This document shows, piece by piece, positions 35,992 to 44,262 of a stretch of DNA of 64,000 nucleotides. The translations under genes and the position numbers were made by a program. Source of the DNA: Actinopolyspora mzabensis (lineage in GTDB: Bacteria > Actinomycetota > Actinomycetes > Mycobacteriales > Pseudonocardiaceae). Within the stretch, counting starts at the first letter, position 1. Every line of letters starts with the position of its first letter. Under the pieces are notes generated by a model, which worked only from the letters and a program-made list of their open reading frames with translations, was not told the DNA's origin and searched no databases. The DNA is taken from positions 248,001-312,000 of the forward strand of contig NZ_FNFM01000003.1 in assembly GCF_900101095.1 (NCBI RefSeq), read 5' to 3'.

Positions 35992-36878
35992 GGCGTGACT
36001 GGTGGATCTTGTGGTCGTTGGTCAGGTGTGTCGTATGGCGAGTTGTCCGATCGGGAGTGGGAGCGGTTGGAGCCGATGTTGCCGCAGGTCACGCCGCAGC
36101 GGGGTGGTCGGTGGCGGGAGCATCGGCAGGTGGTCGAGGGCATGATCTTCAAAGACCGCACCAGCTGCCCGTGGCGGGACCTGCCGGAGCGGTTCGGTCC
36201 GTGGCAGACGGTGCAGTCTCGTTTCTACCGGTGGGCCGAGGACGGCACCTGGGATCGGATCCTGACCGAGCTGCAGCGGGCCGCTGATGCCGCCAGTGAG
36301 GTGGACTGGACGGTCAGTGTGGATTCCACCGTGGTGCGCGCCCACCAGCACGCCGCCGGAGCAAAAGGGGGCACCCGCAAGCACTGGGCCGGTCCCGAGG
36401 AGGGCTGAGCACCAAGATTCACCTCGCTGTCGACGGACGAGGCCGTCCGCTGAGTCTGCTGATCACGCCGGGACAAGCCGGTGATGCTCCGCAGTGTCTG
36501 CCGTTGTTGGCGGCCATCCGAGTTCCCCGCCCGGGGCGTGGGCACCCGCGCACCAGACCGGTGCGCATCATTGCCGACAAGGCCTACTCCTCACGAGCAA
36601 TCCGGGCCCACCTACGGCGTCGCGGCATCGCCGCCACCATCCCGGAACCAGCCGACCAGGCCGGACACCGCCGCAGGCGAGGCTCGGTGGGAGGCCGCCC
36701 ACCCGCCTTCGAGCCCACTGTCTACCGGCAGCGCAACATCGTCGAACGCAGCATCAACCGCCTCAAGCAATGGCGCGGCATCGCCACCCGCTTCCACAAG
36801 AAAGCCCACTACTTCCACGCCACCCTGACCCTAGCCAGCATCCTCCTCTGGCTCCGCACCTGATCCACCAGTCACGCT
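35992..36878 (+). mobile_element. IS5-type insertion sequence inside the transposon
   Basis: This 887-bp element has terminal inverted repeats 35992-36008 and 36862-36878, matching at 16 of 17 positions (core GCGTGACTGGTGGATC). CTAG flanks both ends (35988-35991 and 36879-36882), giving a 4-bp CTAG or 2-bp TA duplication typical of IS5/IS427-group elements. It has split the 5' end of the serine recombinase gene. Confidence 0.88.
36028..36863 (+). CDS. IS5-family transposase in two overlapping frames
   Basis: The first frame (to 36408) has the N-terminal DUF4096-like region LSDREWERLEPMLP and the first catalytic Asp in VSVDSTVV. The second frame (from about 36400 to 36863) has LAVDGRGRPL, IIADKAYSS and the C-terminal RNIVERSINRLKQWR, the DDE Glu region. 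Many IS427-group elements join two such frames by a programmed shift, so the element may be functional. The shift point lies near 36385-36408. No poly-A slippery run was seen. Confidence 0.82.
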
Positions 36879-36915
36879 CTAGATCGGGTGCGGTGCGCGC
36901 GTCGGCTACGCCCGC

Positions 36916-37500
36916 GTGTCCACCGCCGAGCAGAGCCTGCGCCGCCAGGTCGATGCCCTCACCGACGCCGGATGCATCCGCGTCTTCGAGGAGAAGCTGT
37001 CCGGCAAAAACGCCGAACGGCCCGAGCTGGCCGCCTGCCTGGACTACCTCCGCGACGGCGACACCCCCGTCGTGCTCGAACTCTCCCGGCTGGGCCGCAG
37101 CCTGCAGGACCTGCTTGCGATCGTCTCCGACCTGCGTAAGCGCGGCATCGGGTTCACCTCACTGCACGAGAACCTCGACACCACCACCCCCGGTGGCAGG
37201 CTCATGTTCCACGTCTTCGCCGCCCTGGCCGAATTCATCCGTGAGCTCATCGCCGACGGCACCCGCGAAGGCCTCGCCGCAGCCCGCGCAGGCGGCGTCC
37301 GACCCGGCCGACCACCGGCCATGACCGGCGAACAGGTCCGCCACGCCCGCGCCCTGCTCGCCGAACCCGACACCACCGTGGCCTCCATCGCCCGCCTACT
37401 CGGCGTGTCCCGCTCCACGATCTACAAATACGTCCCCGAACTCAGCCCCAGCCGCTCGGTCGAATCCGGATCTGGTCCGCAAGCATCCCTGACGAGCTAA
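36916..37500 (+). CDS. Serine recombinase / resolvase, 5' end disrupted
   Basis: This is a Tn3-type resolvase with a catalytic domain (VGYARVSTAEQ, VLELSRLGRSLQDL, FHVFAALAEFIREL) and a C-terminal Hin-like HTH (ASIARLLGVSRSTIYKY). The frame is open only from 36883, just after an in-frame TAG at the IS border. The first in-frame start is GTG 36916. Starting there removes the strand that precedes the nucleophilic Ser (Ser2 in that numbering), so activity is doubtful. The stop codon lies within the right terminal repeat (37497-37534). Confidence 0.8.
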   Translation: MSTAEQSLRRQVDALTDAGCIRVFEEKLSGKNAERPELAACLDYLRDGDTPVVLELSRLGRSLQDLLAIVSDLRKRGIGFTSLHENLDTTTPGGRLMFHVFAALAEFIRELIADGTREGLAAARAGGVRPGRPPAMTGEQVRHARALLAEPDTTVASIARLLGVSRSTIYKYVPELSPSRSVESGSGPQASLTS

Positions 37501-37534
37501 GCGTTGTTTTCTGCGCGCCTGCTACCGGAACGCC
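37497..37534 (-). repeat. Right terminal inverted repeat of the Tn3-type element
   Basis: This 38-bp repeat is complementary to 27795-27832 at 36 positions. It includes the last codon and stop of the recombinase gene. Outside it begins the sensor-kinase flank. Confidence 0.88.
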
Positions 37535-37682
37535 CCGAGCAACGGTGGTCCTGTCCGTCACGGGAGGCCGCCGATACGGATCAGTACCGGTGTGCGGTCG
37601 GGTCCGTCGGTCGTCGCAGACACGTGTGGAGCATTCCAGTCATTTCCGGGACCAGGAGGGGATCACGTAGACCATGGCGACT

Positions 37683-38906
37683 TCACTCCCGCAACGGGAT
37701 CATCACGCACAAGCGGTACCTGTCGCGCGGTTCCTCCGCTGCCAGCAGGCTTCCCCCCAAGGACGACACTCGCTGTTCAAGATTGTGGATGCCACGCCCG
37801 GTTCCCTCGTCGGCGGAACGGCTCCCGCGTGTTACTCCATCGTTTACGATGTCCATTCTTGCCGTGTCACCGTCTTTTCTTATGGTGATCTCGCAAAACT
37901 TCGTCTTGCTGTGGCGGAGGACGTTGGTCACGCCCTCCCGGATCACAGTGGCGAGCACGGTGCTGACCGGTTTCGGAAACTCGGATCCGTCGCTGTCGAT
38001 GTGTACTTCCACATCAGCGGCAGTGAGCGCGGCACGCGCCGCGCAGCATTCGTCGTCCAAGCGAAGTTGCCGGTAGGTGTTGGCCAGTGACCGGGTGTCG
38101 GCCAGGGATTTGCGGGAGATGTCGAGGATCTCGATGAGCTCGTCATTCGCCCGCTCCGGATGCTCGGCCATCAGCTTGCTGGTGAGTTCGACTTTGAGCG
38201 TTATGGCCGACAGGCTCAGGCCAAGCAGGTCGTGTACGTCGCGGGCGAAACGCTGCCTTTCCCCAGCCAGAGCGATACGCAAGTGCTCGTCGTACTTCGA
38301 GTGGAGCGTTCGGACATAACCGGAGAGCCGAACCAGACCGTAGATCATCAACCCGGTCAGGGCGGTCGTGATCATCTGGAACGTCCTGTCGAGCACCGCA
38401 ACGTTCCCGATTGGAACGAGCCAGCCCGCGCCGAGCGTGATCGTCGCCAACAGCGGAACCGAGACAGCAGCTCGCAACGACAGCAGGACGCTGCTCCCGA
38501 ACAGGCCGGCCAACCCGACCCAGGACTGGCCGTACTGGAACAGCGGTGCGTACACCAGCGCCGCGAGTGCGATCAACGCCGGATAGCACGCTGCCGGCCG
38601 GTACCGGGTACGCGCTCGGAGGAAGTATCCGAACTGGAGAGCGAGTATCGCCGCAAGGTAAACGGGTGCGAGTAGCAGGTCAGTCGTGACCGCGCTGGTA
38701 GTCAGTACGTCGAGGAACGACACCAGGCACAACGTGCCGATGACGACGGTGACCGTTCCGCTCGACAGTCTGGAGGCGGCGTCAGGATGGAGGTGGCCGA
38801 TGGCAGCGGCCGGGTGAGCCGAGGACCACGAACCCGATGACGACACGTTGCTCGGGAAGGGATCCCCCTCCGCCGTCGGTGAGCCGTACATCCACGTCCT
38901 CCTCAT
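37683..38906 (-). CDS. Orphan sensor histidine kinase (HisKA_3, DesK/NarX type)
   Basis: The 407 residues have about five or six membrane segments in the N-terminal 190 residues. A HisKA_3 dimerisation domain with phospho-acceptor His in FARDVHDLLGLSLS follows near residue 225. The HATPase domain has N-box VIREGVTNVLRHS and G-box GTGRGIHNLEQRV. There is no response-regulator gene next to it, which is unusual for this class. The only NarL-type regulator in the window is at 62522, at the far right end of the cluster. It lies 148 bases right of the transposon. ATG 38906 or the internal ATG at 38891 may be used. Confidence 0.88.
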   Translation of the reverse strand: MRRTWMYGSPTAEGDPFPSNVSSSGSWSSAHPAAAIGHLHPDAASRLSSGTVTVVIGTLCLVSFLDVLTTSAVTTDLLLAPVYLAAILALQFGYFLRARTRYRPAACYPALIALAALVYAPLFQYGQSWVGLAGLFGSSVLLSLRAAVSVPLLATITLGAGWLVPIGNVAVLDRTFQMITTALTGLMIYGLVRLSGYVRTLHSKYDEHLRIALAGERQRFARDVHDLLGLSLSAITLKVELTSKLMAEHPERANDELIEILDISRKSLADTRSLANTYRQLRLDDECCAARAALTAADVEVHIDSDGSEFPKPVSTVLATVIREGVTNVLRHSKTKFCEITIRKDGDTARMDIVNDGVTRGSRSADEGTGRGIHNLEQRVSSLGGSLLAAEEPRDRYRLCVMIPLRE

Positions 38907-39631
38907 AGCCGCCCCCTTAACGGTCGAGAACGAAATTACCCGGCCAACGACAACACGGCTTCCGCAAAAAAGCTGAATCTATATCAATATAGTAAAGTTA
39001 CAAAATTGTAATTGTACCAACCGGTAACCCTTCGGAGGAAAAATTGCCAGTGGATCTTGCTTGCAAGAAACAGGCAGCTTCATACGTGTCGCGCCGATAC
39101 CTGCCGAATAGTCCTCTCGAGCCGAGGGAAACATCCCGTCTGGGCTCTGACCAGCACGTATTGTTCCGCCAAACACCTGTTGCCCTGTCGAGCACCTCGA
39201 AACCACCGTTTGTCGTGTATTCGAACTCGCCGCGCACTCCCGGCCGCGAGGGCACTCACCTGGTCGAGTTAATCCTTCAAGGGGACCCTGGAACGAAAAA
39301 GCTATTCCAAGGACTCTCTCGCCGCTCCGGTTGAACTCCCGCCAGCATGGTTGCCACGCGCTGGAACGTTCGTCGCATCCGCTCGACTCCGGAAGGCGGA
39401 AATCTGGTCCACTTTCCGGAGGAATCTGATTAACCCGGAAAACCTTACCGCTTGACCCGTTTGTCCTATTTGTTCTGCACACTCAAAAAAATGAAAAAAA
39501 TACATATTTCAAGTGCGTTGTTGACTGCCTCTGCTCCGTCCGCTGCTTTTAAGTTCGACTCGTCGTACAGCGATCCGGAAAACTGGATTGTACTGAGCCA
39601 GTGCGGCGGATAATCATTGGGGGTATTCGCT
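38907..39631. promoter_or_regulatory. 725-base regulatory gap upstream of the SARP gene
   Basis: The gap lies between the divergent sensor-kinase and SARP genes. It is unusually AT-rich for this DNA, with an A-tract region at 39485-39515 and an AT dyad at 38998-39011. Minus-strand frames inside it (for example 38998-39255, 85 codons) have poor start sites and codon use, and I do not call them. It probably carries promoters for both flanking regulators. Confidence 0.5.
38998..39011. promoter_or_regulatory. AT-rich dyad, possible operator
   Basis: TTACAA-AA-TTGTAA is a perfect dyad within a 60-base AT-rich stretch about 90 bases upstream of the sensor-kinase start. It is a possible regulator-binding site, with no experimental or family-specific match. 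Confidence 0.35.
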
Positions 39632-40459
39632 ATGCGAGCTGACCCGACGACCACGGATCGAGCCGTTCACGAAGACCTCGGGCTACGGGTCGAGACGTCA
39701 GCCAAGTCGTGGTTCTCCCTGCTGGGGGAACTGGAGATACGTAAGGACGGTATCGATCACGCTCCGACAGCACCGAAACTGCTGCAGATAATGGCGTTGC
39801 TGATCCTGCAAGCCGGTAAGACCGTACACACCGATTCGATCATCTGGGAGCTGTGGTCGGAATCTCCACCGCGCAGCGTCCGCACCGCCATACAGACCTA
39901 CGTCTATCAACTGCGCCGCAGCATCGAGGAAAACGGCCTGGCCACCAACGGTGAATGCGTGCTGGAAACGAAAACACCGGGCTACCGCCTGTGCGTGAGT
40001 CCCGAACAAATCGACGTTTTCCTGTTCCAGCGCTTGTGCAGCCAAGGGCGCGAGGAATTCGAGGCAGGGCTCTTCGACCAAGCGGCGGCTTCGCTGCGTG
40101 CAGCACTGTCGCTGTGCTCCGGGAACCCGATGGCAAACGTCAGATGCGGTCCCGTGTTGCTTTCACACGCCGTGGCTTTGGGCGAACAACGCCGCAATGC
40201 CCTTCACCTGCGCATCCAGGCCGAAATCGAGCTGGGGGAGCACCGCGACCTGGTCGCCGAACTGCGGTCGCTGGCTGCAGACTCCCTGGACGAGACGGTG
40301 CACATGCAACTCATGCAAGCGCTGAGCCGTAGCGGTCGCAGACCGGAGGCGTTGGGTATCTACCGCGACCTGCGAACCAGGCTGGTCGAAGAGCTGGGGC
40401 TCGAACCCTCCGGAGAACTACAGCGATTGCATCGTGACCTGCTGTCACACGACAGGTAA
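39632..40459 (+). CDS. SARP-family pathway activator
   Basis: The 275 residues comprise an OmpR-type winged-helix DNA-binding domain (about 30-115; ESPPRSVRTAIQTYVYQLRR) and a bacterial transcriptional activator domain (about 120-270; FQRLCSQGREEFEAGLFDQA and ELGLEPSGELQRLHR). This is the small-SARP layout (ActII-ORF4, RedD), lacking NB-ARC or TPR extensions. SARPs usually switch on antibiotic clusters through direct repeats overlapping the -35 region. ATG 39632 has GGGGG 8 bases upstream. A TTG at 39617 is less likely. It stands alone between a divergent sensor kinase and a convergent SDR gene. Confidence 0.92.
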   Translation: MRADPTTTDRAVHEDLGLRVETSAKSWFSLLGELEIRKDGIDHAPTAPKLLQIMALLILQAGKTVHTDSIIWELWSESPPRSVRTAIQTYVYQLRRSIEENGLATNGECVLETKTPGYRLCVSPEQIDVFLFQRLCSQGREEFEAGLFDQAAASLRAALSLCSGNPMANVRCGPVLLSHAVALGEQRRNALHLRIQAEIELGEHRDLVAELRSLAADSLDETVHMQLMQALSRSGRRPEALGIYRDLRTRLVEELGLEPSGELQRLHRDLLSHDR

Positions 40460-40586
40460 CTCGCGGTGAGCGCCCGGGACCGCGGCGGTGTGCGGGCAGA
40501 CGGACACCGCGGTTTCGCGGCACTACCGGGTTGCTCGGGTGAGCTCCGGGCGCGGTCCCGGCGAACCGCGCCCGGAGGAACGCGAA

Positions 40587-41369
40587 TCAGCTGGGGAAGG
40601 TGCCGCTGGTGGCGTTGATGAAACTACCGGTGATGGCCCCCGCCTGGTCGGAGGCGAGGAAGGTGGCGGTTGCGGCCACCTCGTCCAGTCGCGGGGAACG
40701 CTTCGTCATGCGCATCTGGTCGAGGTGATCGAGGACACCCTGGAAGGCGGTCTCGTCCATGGGCTCACCCCCGAAGGAGGCGAGCTTGGCCGGGGAGAGT
40801 GTCTCGGGGAGTCCAGCGGTCCAGATGCCGCAGACACGCACCCCTCGCGGGCCGATCTCGGCCGCGAGATTGCGAACGAGGGCATCGGTGGCCGCGTCGG
40901 CCATTCCGGTCGCCCCCATCATCGGACTTCCGTGTGCGGACCCGCTGTTCAGGGCGATGATCACCCCGGAACCCTGGTCGACCATGTGACGTGCGGCCGC
41001 TCGGGCGGTGACGTAGTTGGTGGTTACCGCGTTGCTGATGGGCGCGGTGATGTCCTCGGTCTTCATGTCGATCATCGGAGTGCCCTGGACTTCTCCGCGT
41101 GTGATCAGGTTGATCGAGATGTCCAGGCTGCCCGCATCGGCCATGATGTTCTGCGCGTGCTCCGCCACAGCCGCTTCGTCCATGGCATCCAGCGTGGTTT
41201 CCTGCGCGCTGCCGCCCGCCGATTCGATTTCATCGACGACCGCGCGCAACGACTCCTGGGTGCGTCCGGCCAAGTGGACTGTGGCACCCGCCGCGGCGAA
41301 CGCTTTCGCCACGGCGCTGCCGATGGCACCCCCGGCCCCGTAGATCACAGCGTTCTTCTTCTGGAGCAT
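40587..41369 (-). CDS. SDR-family protein lacking catalytic Tyr/Lys
   Basis: The 260 residues form a Rossmann-fold short-chain dehydrogenase. The cofactor loop is GAGGAIGSAV near residue 10, the second strand ends in HLAGRT, and a typical C-terminus GAITGSFINATSG is present. After the conserved Ser strand (ALNSGSAHGS), the place of YxxxK reads TGMAD, so both the proton-donor Tyr and the Lys are missing. NAD(P) binding may remain, but classical reduction is unlikely. A structural, dehydrating or regulatory role is possible. ATG 41369 has GAAGGA 9 bases upstream. It is downstream of the ECF sigma gene in the same direction. Confidence 0.8.
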   Translation of the reverse strand: MLQKKNAVIYGAGGAIGSAVAKAFAAAGATVHLAGRTQESLRAVVDEIESAGGSAQETTLDAMDEAAVAEHAQNIMADAGSLDISINLITRGEVQGTPMIDMKTEDITAPISNAVTTNYVTARAAARHMVDQGSGVIIALNSGSAHGSPMMGATGMADAATDALVRNLAAEIGPRGVRVCGIWTAGLPETLSPAKLASFGGEPMDETAFQGVLDHLDQMRMTKRSPRLDEVAATATFLASDQAGAITGSFINATSGTFPS

Positions 41370-41476
41370 GTTTGTGCGTCCTTCAGCGTTGTAATGGAAC
41401 GTGGCGCTCGGCCACGTATCGGCCATCTGTTACGACGCACGAAGCAACCAGAACTCATCGCCGTGCCGATACCGGT

Positions 41477-42895
41477 TCACAGCGTCATCGATAACCCGAA
41501 CGCCGGGAACAGGTGCGGTTCGAACGACGTGATCTCGACGATCTTCCCGTCCTGGATCCGTAGGACGTCGAGCACCTGAGCCCGATAGACTGTGGTGCCC
41601 GGCCGTTGGAGATATCCCGCGGAAGCGGGCTGCCGGTTCGCGAAGGTGGGCCGATGCTTCCAACGTCCGAGGTAATGCGGTGAGGTGGGATCGGTGGAAG
41701 GCCTGATGAACGACATCATGGCCTCACGACCGATGAACCACATCGGGTTGGGCGGCATGGTCAGCACCACGTCTTCACTGAGCAGGCTGGATATGGTGTC
41801 CGCGTCACCACGTTCGGCCGCGAGCATGTAGCGCTGCAGCACATCACGTTCGGTTTCGGAGACAGCCGTGGCGCCGTTCCACTCACTGCGCCTGCGAGGC
41901 AGGTGTTCGCGGAGAGTGGGGCGTGCACGCTGCAGTGCGCTGTTGACCGAAGCCGTACTGGTGTCCAGCAGATGAGCCGTATCGGATGCGGTCCATCCCA
42001 GAACGTCGCGGAGCAGGAACACCGCCCGTTGCAGCGGTGGTAGATGCTGGATCGCGACGAGGAAGACCAGCTCCATCGTTTCACGGGTCTCCACCGCGTT
42101 GTCCGGCTGTTCGTCCTGGGCGACCGCTTCCGTCAGCAGTTCGTCGGGATACGGCTGCAGCCAGGTCACCTTCGACGGCGGAGTCACGTCGCCCGCATCG
42201 CTCCCGCCCATGGGCTCGTAGCGCTGAGGTCTCCGCGAGTTCCGGCGCAGGAAATCCAGGCAGATGTTGGTCGCTATGCGGTAAAGCCAGGCCCTGAACG
42301 TGGAGCGCCCCTCGAAGTCCTGCTTGCTCCGCCAGGCACGCAAGTAGGTCTCCTGGACGAGGTCCTCGGAATCGTCGTAGGAGCCCACCAGGCGGTAGCA
42401 GTGCACCTGCAACTCGCGGCGATGAGGCTCGACCATACCCGCGAAGGTCCACTCGTCAGCGTCGGCGATGGACACAGCGGTGGTGCGCTCGTCTCCACTC
42501 GTCCGCAGCGTGATGTCTCCGGGGAGGGATTCCGTAACAGCTTGATGAGTAACGCTTTCAGAGTTGTGCTCCGCGGTGTTCACCTCGCCGGTGCCGAACT
42601 CCAGCTTCTGGGCGGCATCACGTGCACTTCGCGCCAGGCGCCGCAGTTTGCCCACGACACCGGCGAGCTCGGTGACATCGGAATAGAACTCCGTCGGAGC
42701 CTTCGGCGTCAGCTTACCCACCCGACTCTCGATATCGGAGATGAGTTTGTGCACCATCTCACCGTTGTCCGGGAGAGCGCGGGAGCGATAGGCCTGCTGC
42801 CGACACGCCGCCGAGCAGTAGACCGGGGAGCGCCCCCGCCTCTCGGGCTTTCGCGGCAGCGGTCGACCGCAATTGGCGCACTGAAATTCAGACAC
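41477..42895 (-). CDS. ECF sigma factor with N-terminal zinc-finger-like and C-terminal NTF2-like domains
   Basis: The 472 residues have three parts. The first is an N-terminal four-cysteine motif (C6, C9, C27, C31: CANCG and YCSAACR). The second is sigma-70 regions 2 (about 160-225; YDDSEDLVQETYLRAWR) and 4 (about 270-330; LPPLQRAVFLLRDVLGW). The third is a C-terminal SnoaL/NTF2-like domain (about 345-465; MPPNPMWFIGREAMMSFI). The sigma plus SnoaL layout is that of the ECF41/SigJ-type groups, in which the C-terminal domain controls activity without an anti-sigma factor. The N-terminal finger is an uncommon addition. GTG 42895 is preferred because it starts just before the finger. GTG 42919 is an alternative. 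Confidence 0.85.
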   Translation of the reverse strand: MSEFQCANCGRPLPRKPERRGRSPVYCSAACRQQAYRSRALPDNGEMVHKLISDIESRVGKLTPKAPTEFYSDVTELAGVVGKLRRLARSARDAAQKLEFGTGEVNTAEHNSESVTHQAVTESLPGDITLRTSGDERTTAVSIADADEWTFAGMVEPHRRELQVHCYRLVGSYDDSEDLVQETYLRAWRSKQDFEGRSTFRAWLYRIATNICLDFLRRNSRRPQRYEPMGGSDAGDVTPPSKVTWLQPYPDELLTEAVAQDEQPDNAVETRETMELVFLVAIQHLPPLQRAVFLLRDVLGWTASDTAHLLDTSTASVNSALQRARPTLREHLPRRRSEWNGATAVSETERDVLQRYMLAAERGDADTISSLLSEDVVLTMPPNPMWFIGREAMMSFIRPSTDPTSPHYLGRWKHRPTFANRQPASAGYLQRPGTTVYRAQVLDVLRIQDGKIVEITSFEPHLFPAFGLSMTL

Positions 42896-43066
42896 GAGCC
42901 ACCGTCCCGATAGCGTCACACGGTAATTCCGTTACGCATTAACGCACACTCGCGACGAGGCGTAACAGGCGGGGCACTGTGCGAAGGATATTCGTGACGT
43001 TCGGTTGTGGTCCCTGTCGTTTGGTCCGTTCCAGCTTCCCGTGCGGTTCGTTGATCGTTGCCGTGC

Positions 43067-43522
43067 CTATCCGGTTACGGGGCTGCTCTGCTGCGAGATG
43101 AGCCACCATTGCTCATCGTGCAACACCATGATCCAGGTGGTCCTGACTTCACGATCCGTCGGCAGTTCCTGTTCGTGCTCCGCCAGCACACCACCTTGGG
43201 ATATCACAACCGCCACGCTCTCGGTGAGCAATCTTATTTCGAGCGGCTCATCGACGAACCGAGAGTTCTTGTAGCGGCCCGAGAACGCCTCGGCCATGTA
43301 GGAGCGGATACTCTCCCTGCCGACCAACTGCTCGTCCCCGAACAGCACGCTGCCGTTTTCGGCGAAGACCTCGGCTACGCCGTCGGCGTCGTTGTTCTCC
43401 CATGCGGCGCGCTGCCGGAGCAACGTGGCCAGCACCACGCTCTGTTCCCCCTCGGTGAACTCCCCGTAGTAAGTGGCCCACTGCTTTGCCTGATCGACGA
43501 GCGAGGCTGCCTTGTCGGTCAT
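43067..43522 (-). CDS. SgcJ-family NTF2-like protein (paralogue 1)
   Basis: The 151 residues form one NTF2/SnoaL-like domain: RQRAAWENNDADGVAEVFAENG, then a strand pair, and VRTTWIMVLHDEQWWLISQQSSPV at the end. This is the SgcJ/EcaC group. SgcJ is required for the C-1027 core, and its NTF2-like fold is known from crystal structures, though the reaction is unknown. ATG 43522 has AAGGAA about 9 bases upstream. It is divergent from two further paralogues at 43744 and 44263. Confidence 0.85.
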   Translation of the reverse strand: MTDKAASLVDQAKQWATYYGEFTEGEQSVVLATLLRQRAAWENNDADGVAEVFAENGSVLFGDEQLVGRESIRSYMAEAFSGRYKNSRFVDEPLEIRLLTESVAVVISQGGVLAEHEQELPTDREVRTTWIMVLHDEQWWLISQQSSPVTG

Positions 43523-43743
43523 GGAACTGTTCCTTCCTGGAGACTTCCGTATCGCCCATTTTCACCCAGCAAGATCTCTGTCGCGTCTTCCGGCATGCTT
43601 ACCGGATTTCGTGAAACGCGGTTCCGGGCAACTACGGAGAGGACCTGGGCGCGAAACTGTGACAAGCTTCGCAGTGAACCGATCGACGATTTCCGAATAT
43701 GGATTTCACCGGTTCGTTTCTAGCTACTCGGAAAGGGGAAAAC
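43523..43743. promoter_or_regulatory. Divergent promoter region of the SgcJ-like genes
   Basis: This 221-base gap between oppositely oriented sgcJ-like genes must carry promoters for both. No unambiguous operator was seen. Confidence 0.5.
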
Positions 43744-44217
43744 ATGTCCGTCACCGACCGGACGACCGAAGAACGTAGTGGACTCGACTCCTACTACGGG
43801 ACGTTCACCGGCGAACGGGAGAAAGAGGTGTTGCAGGTACCCCTGCGCATGGTCGCGGCCTGGTCCCGCAACGACGCCGACGGCATAGCCGATGTCTTCA
43901 CCGAGGAAGGAATCCTGATTCTGCCGGGTGACGTGCTGAAGAGAGGACGCCGGGAGATCCGGTCGTTCATGGCCGCAGCCTACGCGGGTCCCTTCAAGGA
44001 CACCGGGGTCACGGGTAATCCGGTCGATGTTCGGTTCGCCTCGGACTCGGTAGCGCTCGTACGTACCCACGGGGGGATCCTGGCTCCGGGGGAGACCGAG
44101 GTCGCTCCCGAACTGGCCGTGCGTTCCACTTGGGTGATCGTGAACGAAAACGGACAGTGGCGACTGGCCGTCTACCAGAACAGCCCTCGAGGTGAAGGTG
44201 CGACTCTGCGCTGGTGA
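43744..44217 (+). CDS. SgcJ-family NTF2-like protein (paralogue 2)
   Basis: This 157-residue protein is collinear with the other two SgcJ-like proteins. RMVAAWSRNDADGIADVFTEEG is followed by GRREIRSFMAAAYAGPF and the terminal VRSTWVIVNENGQWRLAVYQNSPRG. ATG 43744 has AAAGGGG at good spacing. It is followed by the third paralogue 45 bases on, in the same direction. It presumably arose by duplication. Whether each copy acts at a separate step of core formation or they form a hetero-oligomer cannot be read from the sequence. Confidence 0.85.
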   Translation: MSVTDRTTEERSGLDSYYGTFTGEREKEVLQVPLRMVAAWSRNDADGIADVFTEEGILILPGDVLKRGRREIRSFMAAAYAGPFKDTGVTGNPVDVRFASDSVALVRTHGGILAPGETEVAPELAVRSTWVIVNENGQWRLAVYQNSPRGEGATLRW

Positions 44218-44262
44218 CGCGCCTCGGTGGACACTTACCGCACCATCACACGGGAGACGACA

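Larger units (their letters stand above)
27795..37534. mobile_element. Tn3-family transposon with sulfur-metabolism cargo
   Basis: The 9740-bp element is bounded by 38-bp terminal inverted repeats that match at 36 of 38 positions. It carries, left to right, a broken tnpA, an MFS transporter, an MBL-rhodanese protein, an ArsR-rhodanese regulator, a second MFS transporter, a resolution-site-like region and a serine recombinase interrupted near its 5' end by an IS5-type element. The bases flanking the repeats (GGGAC left, CCGAG right) are not a direct repeat, so no 5-bp target duplication remains. Third codon positions inside look clearly more GC-rich than in the cluster genes, suggesting a foreign origin. 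Confidence 0.85.

Noticed and set aside
36494-37324. 276-codon plus-strand frame across the IS end and recombinase
   Set aside because: It crosses the IS boundary and is out of frame with both the transposase and the recombinase, with a Pro/Ser/Arg-rich shadow composition.
38979-39482. 167-codon minus-strand frame upstream of the SARP gene
   Set aside because: It has no ribosome-binding site, falls in AT-rich intergenic DNA and has no domain likeness. The 85-codon frame inside it is equally weak.
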